Shown: positions 8,254 through 16,230 of the stretch, one piece after another
How the letters are laid out: each line of letters opens with the position of its first letter
How positions within the stretch are numbered: position 1 is the stretch's first letter
Assembly: GCF_900104635.1 (NCBI RefSeq)
Contig: NZ_FNWC01000007.1
Location: forward strand, 868,001-932,000
DNA: 64,000 nt
From: Coprococcus phoceensis
Lineage (GTDB): Bacteria > Bacillota > Clostridia > Lachnospirales > Lachnospiraceae
Reading direction: 5' to 3'
The notes under the pieces: model-generated
Told to the model about the DNA's origin: nothing
What the model saw: the letters and a program-made list of their open reading frames with translations, nothing else
Databases searched by the model: none
Program-made: the position numbers and the translations under genes

Positions 8254-9111
8254 ATGGTTAAAATTATTTCAGATAGTACATGTGATTTGTCTCAGGAGCT
8301 ATTGGACAAATATGAAATTTCTATTTTGCCGCTTCATATTTTGTTGGGAGATACAGAGTGTGAAGATGGCATCAATATTACACCGGATGAGATTTATAAC
8401 TGGTCAGAAGAGCATAAAATGACACCGAAAACTTCTGCTCCGGCAATGGATAGGGCGGTTGATTTGTTACAGCCTTATGTTGAGAAAAGGCAAGAAGTTA
8501 TTTGTTTTGCAATTTCCGGAGAGATGTCTACTTCTGCAAATGTATTTCGTTTGGCAGCAAGCGATTTGGAAGCAGAAGAGACTGTTTTTGTGATTAATTC
8601 AGAAAATTTGTCTACAGGTATTGGGCTTCTTGTAATAGAAGCGGCAATTATGGCAAACAAAGGGAAAAGCGCAAAAGAAATTGTAGAATATATTGAACGA
8701 CTGAGACCATTTGTGCGTGCAAGTTTTGTTGTAGATACGCTTACTTATCTTCATCGAGGTGGAAGGTGCAGCGGCCTTGCGGCAATGGCAGGCGGTGTTT
8801 TAAAGTTACATCCTAAAATTGTCGTGGAAAACGGAAAAATGTTACCTAAAAATAAGTATCGAGGCAAAATGAATAAAGTTCTTTTGGAATATGTGAAAGA
8901 AATGGAAATGGATTTGCGGCATGCAAAGAAAGAACGTGTATTTATTACACATTCCGGATGTGATGCGGAAACGATTCAGCAAATATATGATTATTTAAAA
9001 AACTTAAATATTTTTCAGGAAATTGTTATCACAAGAGCTGGCGGTGTTATTTCTAGTCATTGTGGTCCTGGAACATTGGGGGTGTTATTTATTGATGGAC
9101 ATGCAGAATAA
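8254..9111 (+). CDS. DegV family fatty-acid-binding protein
   Basis: 285-residue cytoplasmic protein. It begins with the family hallmark KIISDSTCDLS and contains TSAPAMDRAVDLL and the VDTLTYLHRGGRCSG segment that lines the lipid pocket. DegV/FakB proteins hold a fatty acid for phosphorylation by FakA. No fakA is in the window, so a FakB role is only possible. ATG 8254 is preceded by GTGGAGGA. Its last 17 bases overlap the next gene. Confidence 0.93.
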   Translation: MVKIISDSTCDLSQELLDKYEISILPLHILLGDTECEDGINITPDEIYNWSEEHKMTPKTSAPAMDRAVDLLQPYVEKRQEVICFAISGEMSTSANVFRLAASDLEAEETVFVINSENLSTGIGLLVIEAAIMANKGKSAKEIVEYIERLRPFVRASFVVDTLTYLHRGGRCSGLAAMAGGVLKLHPKIVVENGKMLPKNKYRGKMNKVLLEYVKEMEMDLRHAKKERVFITHSGCDAETIQQIYDYLKNLNIFQEIVITRAGGVISSHCGPGTLGVLFIDGHAE

Positions 9112-9571
9112 AAGTGATGAAATAGAAGAGATTTTTTCATATTATAGTCAACAGCCGGATAAAGGAAGCCAGGAGATGGTTGTAGCTCTTTTACGAGAGC
9201 TGCAAGATGCTCATGGATTTATATCCTTGGAATTAAAAGAACGTGTGGAACAGGTAACAGGTGTTTCTCCCAATTATCTAAAATGTTTGATAAGAATGTA
9301 TCCAACTCTCAAAGAGGAAAATACAGTACATGAAATAATTGCCTGTACAGGGGAGCGATGTGGGGAAAAAGAGGGCGGAGCGATTTTAAACGCATTAAAA
9401 AGAGAACTCCGGATTCAAAAAAATGGAGTATCTATCGATGGAAAATTTAAACTTCGAACACAAAACTGCCTCAAAAAGTGCGGAACAGCTCCCAATATTA
9501 TAATTGATGATGTGGTATATTCTGGGAGCGAGCTGAAAGATTTAAAAAAATTATTGGAAAAATTTATGTAA
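9095..9571 (+). CDS. Orphan NuoE/HydC-like 2Fe-2S thioredoxin-fold protein
   Basis: 158-residue homologue of the 24-kDa subunit of NADH dehydrogenase and of bifurcating hydrogenases. All four 2Fe-2S ligands are present as ACTGERC (C-x4-C) and NCLKKC (C-x3-C). The N-terminal helical part includes LLRELQDAHGFIS, also typical of NuoE. ATG 9095 lies inside the degV gene, with a GGGGGTG site upstream, so translation is probably coupled. The NuoF/HydB and NuoG/HydA partners that normally accompany it are absent here. It may serve a complex encoded elsewhere or act as an independent ferredoxin. Confidence 0.85.
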   Translation: MDMQNKSDEIEEIFSYYSQQPDKGSQEMVVALLRELQDAHGFISLELKERVEQVTGVSPNYLKCLIRMYPTLKEENTVHEIIACTGERCGEKEGGAILNALKRELRIQKNGVSIDGKFKLRTQNCLKKCGTAPNIIIDDVVYSGSELKDLKKLLEKFM

Positions 9572-9617
9572 ATTGTAGGAGAAACTATTTTTTTGTTGTG
9601 CGATTTGTCCCGAAATG

Positions 9618-9646
9618 TTGTAACAAACAAAAAAATGTGATAGAAT
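9618..9646 (+). promoter_or_regulatory. Promoter of the surface transglutaminase gene
   Basis: TTGTAA at 9618-9623, a 17-base spacer and TAGAAT at 9641-9646, ahead of the ATG at 9687, which has a GAGAGGA ribosome site. Confidence 0.55.
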
Positions 9647-9686
9647 TTTAAAATATATATAAAAAAATTATCGAGAGGATAAGAGA

Positions 9687-11738
9687 ATGAAAAAGAGACA
9701 ACAATTAATAACAGGAATTTTGATTTCCGCAATGGCATTTTCAACCATTACAAAACCTGAAGTAGTACAAGCAAGCCCTCAAAAGTCGGTAAGTGCTTAT
9801 GAATTACAACAAAAAGAGCGTGATTTAGAACATAACCAGACAGCTATTGATTTTATTTCTTACTGTGACGAAAATCAATTTAGAACATGGGATCAGTCGC
9901 TTGGAGCGCTGAAAGACGAAGACGCGAAAGAAATTGAAAAATGTGTAGAAGATATCGTTAAAGGCGAGACAGAAGACTATAAAAAAGCAAAGTTAATATA
10001 TGAATGGATTGTTAAAAATATTCGTTATGCGCAACCAACCGAAACTCCGGGATTGGATCCATATGAAGTATTTACGACAAAAAAAGCTGTATGTGGAGGA
10101 TTTTCAAGACTTTATAAAGCAATGCTGAATTTAGCGGGAATTCCGGCTGTCACAATTGCCGGAAACACACCGTATGGAGCGCACGAATGGAATCTTGTAT
10201 ATGCAGATAAAGAATGGTTTTATTCTGATAGTACATGGGGTGCCAGCAGCATGGATTATTTCCATAAAACATTAGAAGATTTTTCTAACGAGCATCGGGT
10301 GCAAAGACTTGTTGCTGTTACCCAGAAAGGCGAAAACAATACAATTATCGGATTTTGGGAAGGCGTTGCGGTTGTCGATGTCGAAAAGAATGTAAAAGAC
10401 GTTATTGTGCCGGAAAAATTTAGGGATTTGGATATTGTCGCAATTTCCAGTGATATTTTTAACGGAACTGGAATTGAGAAGTTGAAGGTATCAAAGAATG
10501 TTACAATAATAGATGCGCAAGGAGCGTCTAACGCAACAGAGTTAAAAGAGATTACGGTAGATTCAGCCAATACTGTATATGCATCTGCGGCCGGTGTACT
10601 CTTTACAAAAGATTATTCGGAAATTTTACATTATCCAATGAAAAATACGTCGAAACTGTTTACGATACCAAAAGAAACAATATCTTTCGATATAAAACAG
10701 ACATTTATCAGTCCTTATTTGGAAAATATATATGTAGAAAAAGAAAATGAAAAGTATTCGTCTTATGAGGGTGCTGTATACAATAAAGATAAGACAGAAT
10801 TGATTATTATTCCTGAAGGGAAAAAATCGGTAACTGTATTGGGAAATGTCGATTTTAGTAAAAGCGAATTGAGTCCGTTTAACTCTAAGCGGAATCTAGA
10901 AGAAATTGTTCTTTTAGACGGAATTAAAGAAATTCCGGCAGATACTTTTAATAGTTGTACAGGACTGCAAAAAATCACAATTCCAGAAAGTGTAAATAAA
11001 ATTGATGAATGGGCATTTACTAATGTTAATTTGAATCAACTTACAATTTTAGGTAGATCCGGAACAGAGGCAGAAACTTATGCAAAGAACCATAATATTA
11101 AGTTTTCAGCATTAGATACACCAACGCCAAAGCCGGAAAAACCGGAAGCAGAATTAAAAACATTAAATGAAGTGATTGCAGAAGCGGTAAAAGTAGACGT
11201 TTCTCTTTACACAGAAGAAAGCGTTGCAAAATTCAATCAGGCATTAAAAGCAGCAAAAGAAGTTGCTGTGAAAGAAGAAGTGACAAAAGAAGAAGTTGTG
11301 GAAGCAACCGAAGCACTTCAGAAAGCAATGAAAGGTTTGGAAGAAAAACCTGCACCGAAGCCGGAAAAACCGGAAGCAGAATTGAAGGAATTAAACGCTG
11401 TGATTGCGAAAGCAGCGAAGGTAGATGTGACTCTTTATACAGAAGAAAGCGTTGCAAAATTCAATCAGGCATTAAAAGCAGCAAGAGCAGTTGCAGCGAA
11501 AGAAGAGGTGACAAAAGAAGAAGTTGTGGAAGCAATCGAAGCGCTTCAAAAAGCAATGCGTACTTTAGAGAAAAAAGTAATAAAAGCTCCTGAAAAAGAA
11601 ACTGAGAAAGAAACAGAAAAAGAAAACGGGAAAAAACCGGCACCTGTGACAAGTGATGTTGCATTTCCTGGTTTGCCAGCAGGATGGCTGGCTTTAAGTG
11701 GAGCAATCGCACTCTTGCTTTCTAAAAAGAAAAAATAA
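9687..11738 (+). CDS. Secreted transglutaminase-like, LRR and FIVAR-repeat surface protein
   Basis: 683 residues. A signal peptide (KKRQ, hydrophobic core, cleavage near QASP at about residue 30) leads to a transglutaminase/protease-like domain at about 85-190. Its Cys-His-Asp triad is visible as VCGGF (C136), AHEWN (H166) and SDSTWG (D181). BspA-type leucine-rich repeats cover about 230-470. Two near-identical 76-residue FIVAR-like helical units (about 480-630) follow, each beginning PKPEKPEAEL. The end is a Glu/Lys linker, a hydrophobic helix and KKKK. That tail looks like an anchor, but there is no LPxTG before the helix. The protein probably modifies or binds host or cell-surface proteins; the target is unknown. 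Confidence 0.85.
   Translation: MKKRQQLITGILISAMAFSTITKPEVVQASPQKSVSAYELQQKERDLEHNQTAIDFISYCDENQFRTWDQSLGALKDEDAKEIEKCVEDIVKGETEDYKKAKLIYEWIVKNIRYAQPTETPGLDPYEVFTTKKAVCGGFSRLYKAMLNLAGIPAVTIAGNTPYGAHEWNLVYADKEWFYSDSTWGASSMDYFHKTLEDFSNEHRVQRLVAVTQKGENNTIIGFWEGVAVVDVEKNVKDVIVPEKFRDLDIVAISSDIFNGTGIEKLKVSKNVTIIDAQGASNATELKEITVDSANTVYASAAGVLFTKDYSEILHYPMKNTSKLFTIPKETISFDIKQTFISPYLENIYVEKENEKYSSYEGAVYNKDKTELIIIPEGKKSVTVLGNVDFSKSELSPFNSKRNLEEIVLLDGIKEIPADTFNSCTGLQKITIPESVNKIDEWAFTNVNLNQLTILGRSGTEAETYAKNHNIKFSALDTPTPKPEKPEAELKTLNEVIAEAVKVDVSLYTEESVAKFNQALKAAKEVAVKEEVTKEEVVEATEALQKAMKGLEEKPAPKPEKPEAELKELNAVIAKAAKVDVTLYTEESVAKFNQALKAARAVAAKEEVTKEEVVEAIEALQKAMRTLEKKVIKAPEKETEKETEKENGKKPAPVTSDVAFPGLPAGWLALSGAIALLLSKKKK
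11130..11573 (+). repeat. In-gene tandem repeat, 228-bp period
   Basis: Two direct copies, about 11130-11357 and 11358-11573, encode the FIVAR-like units of the surface protein. Long stretches are identical at the DNA level, for example the segment encoding YTEESVAKFNQALKAA. This suggests recent duplication and a capacity for repeat-number change. Confidence 0.85.
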
Positions 11739-11751
11739 ATTACTGCGTAAA

Positions 11752-11776
11752 AAAGCACGACGGAATGTCGTGCTTT
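11752..11776 (+). terminator. Terminator of the surface protein gene
   Basis: The perfect 10-bp arms AAAGCACGAC (11752-11761) and GTCGTGCTTT (11767-11776) enclose a 5-base loop. The T-run is short and lies partly in the second arm, so efficiency may be moderate. It is 36 bases before the methyltransferase start. Confidence 0.7.
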
Positions 11777-11811
11777 CCTATGAAATAAAAATAAAAGGAT
11801 ACAAGATTAAT

Positions 11812-12585
11812 ATGTCCAATGAATTAGAAAAATATTATAATAAGTTTTGCGAAGAAAAACGACTAACAAGACGGCATGGTAATGTCGAATATATTACATC
11901 TATGAAATACATTCACAAATATTTAAAAGATAAAAATGCAAAAATATTAGATGTTGGAGCAGGAACGGGGCGATATTCCGTTCAACTTGCCACGGAAGGC
12001 TATGATGTTACCGCAGTTGAATTAGTCAAATATAATCTGGGAATTTTAAAATCAAAAGGAAGCAGTGTGAAAGCATATCAAGGAACTGCTTTGAATTTGT
12101 CGCGCTTTGAAGAAGAAACCTTTGATGTGACACTGGTTTTCGGACCGATGTATCATTTATATACGTTTGAAGATAAGGTAAAAGCGCTTGAGGAAGCAAA
12201 ACGAGTCACAAAAACAAATGGTATCATTCTTGTTGCATATTGTATGAATGAGTATAGTATTTTGACTTATGGTTTTAAAGAAAACCACATTTGTGAAAGT
12301 CTGAAAAACGGAAAGGTAGATCAAACTTTTCACGTTGTGGCAGAGCCAAAAGATTTATACGACTATGTTCGAGTGGAAGACATTGATGCGATTCGGCAAA
12401 AAGCAGGTTTAGAAAGACTTCAGTTGATTGCTGCAGACGGACCGGCAAATTATATGAGACAAATTTTAAATGCCATGGATGAAGAAACTTACCGACTTTT
12501 TATAGAATACCATTTATCAACGTGTGAACGTCCGGAATTGCTTGGTGCATCAGCACATACGTTGGATATTTTAAAAAAAGTATGA
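11812..12585 (+). CDS. Class I SAM-dependent methyltransferase, substrate unknown
   Basis: 257 residues. Motif I is ILDVGAGTGRYSVQLA near residue 45, followed by an acidic residue at the end of strand 2 (VTAVELV). FDVTLVFGPMYHLYTFEDK is motif II and the following region. I do not recognise the substrate; the fold resembles UbiE/Trm9-type enzymes acting on small molecules or nucleosides. ATG 11812 has a weak AAAAGGA site. The reading frame is open upstream into the preceding terminator, but a start there is unlikely. It precedes a MerR regulator gene that has its own promoter. Confidence 0.8.
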   Translation: MSNELEKYYNKFCEEKRLTRRHGNVEYITSMKYIHKYLKDKNAKILDVGAGTGRYSVQLATEGYDVTAVELVKYNLGILKSKGSSVKAYQGTALNLSRFEEETFDVTLVFGPMYHLYTFEDKVKALEEAKRVTKTNGIILVAYCMNEYSILTYGFKENHICESLKNGKVDQTFHVVAEPKDLYDYVRVEDIDAIRQKAGLERLQLIAADGPANYMRQILNAMDEETYRLFIEYHLSTCERPELLGASAHTLDILKKV

Positions 12586-12592
12586 AAAATGA

Positions 12593-12630
12593 TTGACATT
12601 ATACCTGCTATATCCTTTATAAGAGAGGTA
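12593..12630 (+). promoter_or_regulatory. MerR-type promoter with 19-bp spacer and dyad
   Basis: A consensus TTGACA (12593-12598) is separated by 19 bases from TATAAG (12618-12623). Over-long 19-bp spacers are characteristic of promoters that MerR proteins activate by DNA distortion. TACCT (12602-12606) and AGGTA (12626-12630) form a dyad around the -10. Autoregulation by the downstream MerR protein is inferred. Confidence 0.6.
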
Positions 12631-12646
12631 AGAGGAGGCGATAACA

Positions 12647-13510
12647 ATGTTAAATATCAAAGAAGTAGAGAAATTAACAAACATTACAAAACAAAATATT
12701 CGTTATTATGAGCGGCAGGGACTGATTTTTCCAAAGAGGAATCCGGAAAATGATTATAGAGAATATTCAGAACAGGATATTCGCCAACTGAAAATAATCA
12801 AAATTCTACGGAAACTGGATATGCCAATAGAAGAGATTCGGAGATTATTACATCATGATATTATTCTTTCTGATGCGATGGAACTTCAAAAAGAACGGTT
12901 GGAAAAAGAAAGAAACAGACTGGAAGATGCTTTGGAATTTTGCAGTCAAATCAATGAAAAAGAATTAGAACAGTTAGATGTAGATGATTGTTTGTTGAAA
13001 ATGAAAAATGCAGAAGAAAGAGGTGCTGTATTTGCAAATCTTCTGAATGATTATAAAAAAGTAGTACAATTGGAAGAAATGAGAGAATTTCGATTTATGC
13101 CGGATTCGATGTGTATGAATCCTTCCGAGTTTACAGAAGAATTGTGTAAATTTGCGAATAAAAAGCATTTGAATTTAGTTATTACAAAAGAAGGAATGTA
13201 TCCGGAATTTACAATCGATGGAATAGAGTATGAAGCGGAACGAGAATTTTCCAGATATGGTGCAGTAATACATTGTCATATGAAATATTTCGATGAAATT
13301 GTACCTTTGGAGATGCCGAAGAAAAAGTACAAACAAATGAGTATGTTTCATAAACTGCTGCCCCTTGCCATCGTAGCGATTGTTTTAGTGCTGCTTGTCA
13401 TAATAAGATTTGAAGATGTTGGGAATTGGGCAGATAAATCAGTCATTATAATAGGAGCGTTGGTTGAAATATTCGTATTTCACCGATACTATTATAATAT
13501 GGAAGAGTAA
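12647..13510 (+). CDS. Membrane-anchored MerR family regulator
   Basis: 287 residues. The N-terminal winged helix is typical MerR (IKEVEKLTNITKQNIRYYERQGL, with NDYREYSEQDIRQLKIIKILR). A coiled-coil dimerisation helix covers about 80-120. A middle region of about 110 residues could be a sensor. Two hydrophobic segments near the C terminus (about 235-255 and 263-280) would anchor it in the membrane, which is uncommon for MerR proteins. A GAGGAGG site precedes ATG 12647. The effector is unknown. The 19-bp-spacer promoter in front suggests autoregulation. Confidence 0.82.
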   Translation: MLNIKEVEKLTNITKQNIRYYERQGLIFPKRNPENDYREYSEQDIRQLKIIKILRKLDMPIEEIRRLLHHDIILSDAMELQKERLEKERNRLEDALEFCSQINEKELEQLDVDDCLLKMKNAEERGAVFANLLNDYKKVVQLEEMREFRFMPDSMCMNPSEFTEELCKFANKKHLNLVITKEGMYPEFTIDGIEYEAEREFSRYGAVIHCHMKYFDEIVPLEMPKKKYKQMSMFHKLLPLAIVAIVLVLLVIIRFEDVGNWADKSVIIIGALVEIFVFHRYYYNMEE

Positions 13511-13524
13511 AAAGAGAGGTATTT

Positions 13525-14208
13525 ATGAAACGTGAAATAGATATGAGAGAAATATCAGACGGGAAGTTATATGGTCCCAATGATCTTGTCAAAGCAGACT
13601 GTGGCGATTGCCACGGCTGTTTTGCGTGTTGTCAAAAAATGGGACAATCAATTGTATTGGATCCCCTCGATATTTATAGATTAACGAAATATTTAAACGT
13701 GAGTTTTGAACAGCTTTTAGCAGAGAAAATTGAATTGAATGTAGTCGACGGTCTGATTCTTCCAAATTTAAAAATGTGCGGTACAGAGGAACGATGCGCA
13801 TTTTTAGATGAAAATGGGAGATGCGGCATTCATCAAATTCGTCCGGGGATTTGTCGATTGTTTCCGCTTGGAAGGTATTATAACAATGGCAGTTTTCAGT
13901 ATTTTTTGCAGGTACATGAATGTAAGAAAGAAAATCGTACAAAAGTAAAAGTAAAAAAATGGATTGATACGCCGGATTTGAAACGGAATGAAAAATATAT
14001 TTTAGAATGGCATGATTTTGTGATAGAATTACAGGAGCAGCTCATGAAAATGACAGATGAATCCTATAGCAAAAAGATAAATCTATTTGTGCTGCAATCT
14101 TTTTTTGTAGAGCCGTACGATATGCAGACTGATTTTTATATACAGTTTGAGAATCGGCTTGCAAAGACAAAAACCGTGATTCGACAATTGCAAAAAGGAC
14201 AAAAATAA
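13525..14208 (+). CDS. YkgJ-family cysteine cluster protein
   Basis: 227 residues of the zinc- or iron-sulfur-binding YkgJ/CxxCxxCC family. The clusters are CGDCHGCFACC near residue 30 and CAFLDENGRCGIHQIRPGIC near residue 95, with a further Cys in VHECKK. The biochemical role of the family is not established; metal binding and a link to methylation-type activity have been suggested. It starts 14 bases after merR with an AGAGAGG site. Its stop overlaps the exonuclease start by one base. Confidence 0.85.
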   Translation: MKREIDMREISDGKLYGPNDLVKADCGDCHGCFACCQKMGQSIVLDPLDIYRLTKYLNVSFEQLLAEKIELNVVDGLILPNLKMCGTEERCAFLDENGRCGIHQIRPGICRLFPLGRYYNNGSFQYFLQVHECKKENRTKVKVKKWIDTPDLKRNEKYILEWHDFVIELQEQLMKMTDESYSKKINLFVLQSFFVEPYDMQTDFYIQFENRLAKTKTVIRQLQKGQK

Positions 14209-14912
14209 TGATAAAAACATATGTAGTATTTGATTTGGAGACAACCGGATTGGATGTGGAGAATGACAATATTATTGAAATTGGAGCATTGAAGGTAAGA
14301 GAAGGAAAAGTAACAGACCGCTTTATGGAGTTTCTGAAACCGGATATGCCGATTTCCCCTATGATTACCGGAATTACAGGAATTACGAATGAGATGGTTA
14401 AAAATGCAAGGGATACGAAAACAGTTATACGTGATTTTGTAAATTTTTGTGAGGACCATATTTTAGTGGGGCATAATATTATGTTCGATTACAAATTTAT
14501 GAAAAAGTATGCATCACAATACGGCGAGTCTTTTGAAAAAAAGGGAATTGATACACTAAAAATAGCCAGAAAAGTACATAAAGATTTGGAATCGAAAAGT
14601 TTAGAAGCCTTGTGCGAGCATTATCAAATTGCAAATACTGCTGCACACAGGGCTTATCATGATGCTTTGGCAACTGCAAAAGTATATCATATGATGGCGC
14701 ATTATTTTGAAGAGAAAGGACCAACAGTTTTTGAGCCGGAACCATTATTGTATCGTCCTAAAAAAGTACAGCCAATTACACCAAAGCAAAAAACATATCT
14801 GGAATCACTTCTTTTAAAGCATCCTTTTCCGTTAGAAAAGCAAATCACAGAACTGGCAAGAAGCGAAGCTTCTAAAATAATTGACCGGATTATTTTGCAA
14901 TATGGAAAGTAA
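14208..14912 (+). CDS. DEDDh 3'-5' exonuclease (DnaQ/PolC epsilon type)
   Basis: 234 residues. ExoI is FDLETTGLDVENDNIIEIGA, with the catalytic Asp and Glu at the start. ExoII is HNIMFDYKFM. ExoIII-epsilon is HRAYHDALATAKVY, with His and Asp. It probably trims or proofreads DNA ends, or degrades small nucleic acids, as a stand-alone enzyme. The C-terminal 50 residues (VQPITPKQKTYLESLL) are a short helical extension of unknown purpose. Its ATG overlaps the ykgJ-like stop (TAATG), so translation is coupled. Confidence 0.88.
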   Translation: MIKTYVVFDLETTGLDVENDNIIEIGALKVREGKVTDRFMEFLKPDMPISPMITGITGITNEMVKNARDTKTVIRDFVNFCEDHILVGHNIMFDYKFMKKYASQYGESFEKKGIDTLKIARKVHKDLESKSLEALCEHYQIANTAAHRAYHDALATAKVYHMMAHYFEEKGPTVFEPEPLLYRPKKVQPITPKQKTYLESLLLKHPFPLEKQITELARSEASKIIDRIILQYGK

Positions 14913-14936
14913 TATTTATGATGAGGAGAGTGAAAT

Positions 14937-16226
14937 ATGATTATTAAAGGTAATTTTATATATATGACTTCCAGAACGGATATGCAGATTCGACAACAAC
15001 AGTTTTTGCATGTTGAGGATGGAATTGTACAGTCGTTTTATACAGAACTTCCAAAGCAATTTTGCGAGGAGGAAGTGAAAGATTACGGAGATGCTATTAT
15101 TATTCCGGCATTTTGTGATTTGCATGTGCATGCTCCGCAGTATTTGAACCGAGGAATCGGTTTTGACAAAGAATTGCTGCCGTGGCTTGAAACATATACG
15201 TTCCCTGTGGAGGGAAAATACAAGGATCCTGTGTTTGCCAAGAGGGCGTACAAGCTGTTTCTCAACAGACTTTGGGCATCCGGAACGATGCGGTTTTCGG
15301 CATTTGCAACGCTGCATCATGATGCGACATGGGAGTTGATGAGGCTCACAGAAGAATCGGGATTACATGCATTTATCGGAAAAGTCAATATGGACCGGAA
15401 TGCGCCGGATTATCTGATGGAAGATACGGGAAAGGCGTTGGAGGAAACAGAAGCTTTGATTTTACGAGCAAAAGAGGAGTTACAGCATGTGCGTTATATT
15501 GCGACTCCGAGATTTGTTCCGTCCACGACAGAAAAGATGATGGTTGGGATTGGAAAATTGTGTGAGAAATATAATTTGCCGGTACAGTCTCATTTGTCTG
15601 AGAATCGAAATGAAATTGCATGGGTAAAAGAGCTGCACCCGAAAATCAATTCTTATACGGAAGTATATGATTACTATGGACTGCTGCGAAAAAATCAGAC
15701 AATTATGGCGCATGCGATTTATTTGGGAGAGAAAGAAAAAGAATTGTTAAGAGAGAAACAAGTATTTCTTGCACATTGTGCACACTCTAATGCAAATCTA
15801 TCGAGTGGAGTCATGAGCCTTAGAAAAAATCTGGAGAGTGGATTGAACTGTGTTATCGCAAGTGATGTAGCAGGAGGACATACGCCTGCAATGAACCAGA
15901 ATGCAGTGATGAGCGTGGAAATTTCTAAAATCAACGCTTTGTTCCATGAAGATGAGCCGGCGTTATCACTTCCGGAAGCATTTTATCTTGCGACAAAAGG
16001 CGCAGGTACATTTTGGGGAAAGGTCGGAAGTTTTGAATCCGGATATGAATTTGATGCTCTCGTAATTGATATGGATGAGATGGGCGATTTATTTGTGAGA
16101 ACTGTCACAGAAAAATTGGAACAGTTTTTCTATGATGGTGATGATCGGAACATTATAGACCGTTATTGCCAAGGGAAACAACTTCCGAAACCTTTTCCGG
16201 AAGTTGAGAGAGTAAAGAAGGGGTAG
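14937..16226 (+). CDS. guaD: Guanine deaminase-like amidohydrolase
   Basis: 429-residue metal-dependent amidohydrolase, similar in length to guanine deaminases, which convert guanine to xanthine. The metal ligands are LHVHAPQ (near 60), SHLSEN (near 220), AHAIYL (near 260) and ASDVAGGH (near 315). AHCAHSNANLSSG replaces the more common HCPTSN signature but keeps SN and the SG step. It starts 24 bases after the exonuclease with a GAGGAG site and ends 4 bases before the GTPase gene. A related deaminase substrate remains possible. Confidence 0.78.
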   Translation: MIIKGNFIYMTSRTDMQIRQQQFLHVEDGIVQSFYTELPKQFCEEEVKDYGDAIIIPAFCDLHVHAPQYLNRGIGFDKELLPWLETYTFPVEGKYKDPVFAKRAYKLFLNRLWASGTMRFSAFATLHHDATWELMRLTEESGLHAFIGKVNMDRNAPDYLMEDTGKALEETEALILRAKEELQHVRYIATPRFVPSTTEKMMVGIGKLCEKYNLPVQSHLSENRNEIAWVKELHPKINSYTEVYDYYGLLRKNQTIMAHAIYLGEKEKELLREKQVFLAHCAHSNANLSSGVMSLRKNLESGLNCVIASDVAGGHTPAMNQNAVMSVEISKINALFHEDEPALSLPEAFYLATKGAGTFWGKVGSFESGYEFDALVIDMDEMGDLFVRTVTEKLEQFFYDGDDRNIIDRYCQGKQLPKPFPEVERVKKG

Positions 16227-16230
16227 TCTG

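Noticed and set aside
11130..11573. Direct repeats considered as a CRISPR array or mobile element
   Set aside because: The period is 228 bp, there are only two copies, and both stay in frame inside a coding region. They encode protein repeats.
11233..11758. Leu/Ser-rich open frames on the minus strand opposite the surface protein
   Set aside because: They mirror the Lys/Glu-rich repeats and have no ribosome sites or family features.
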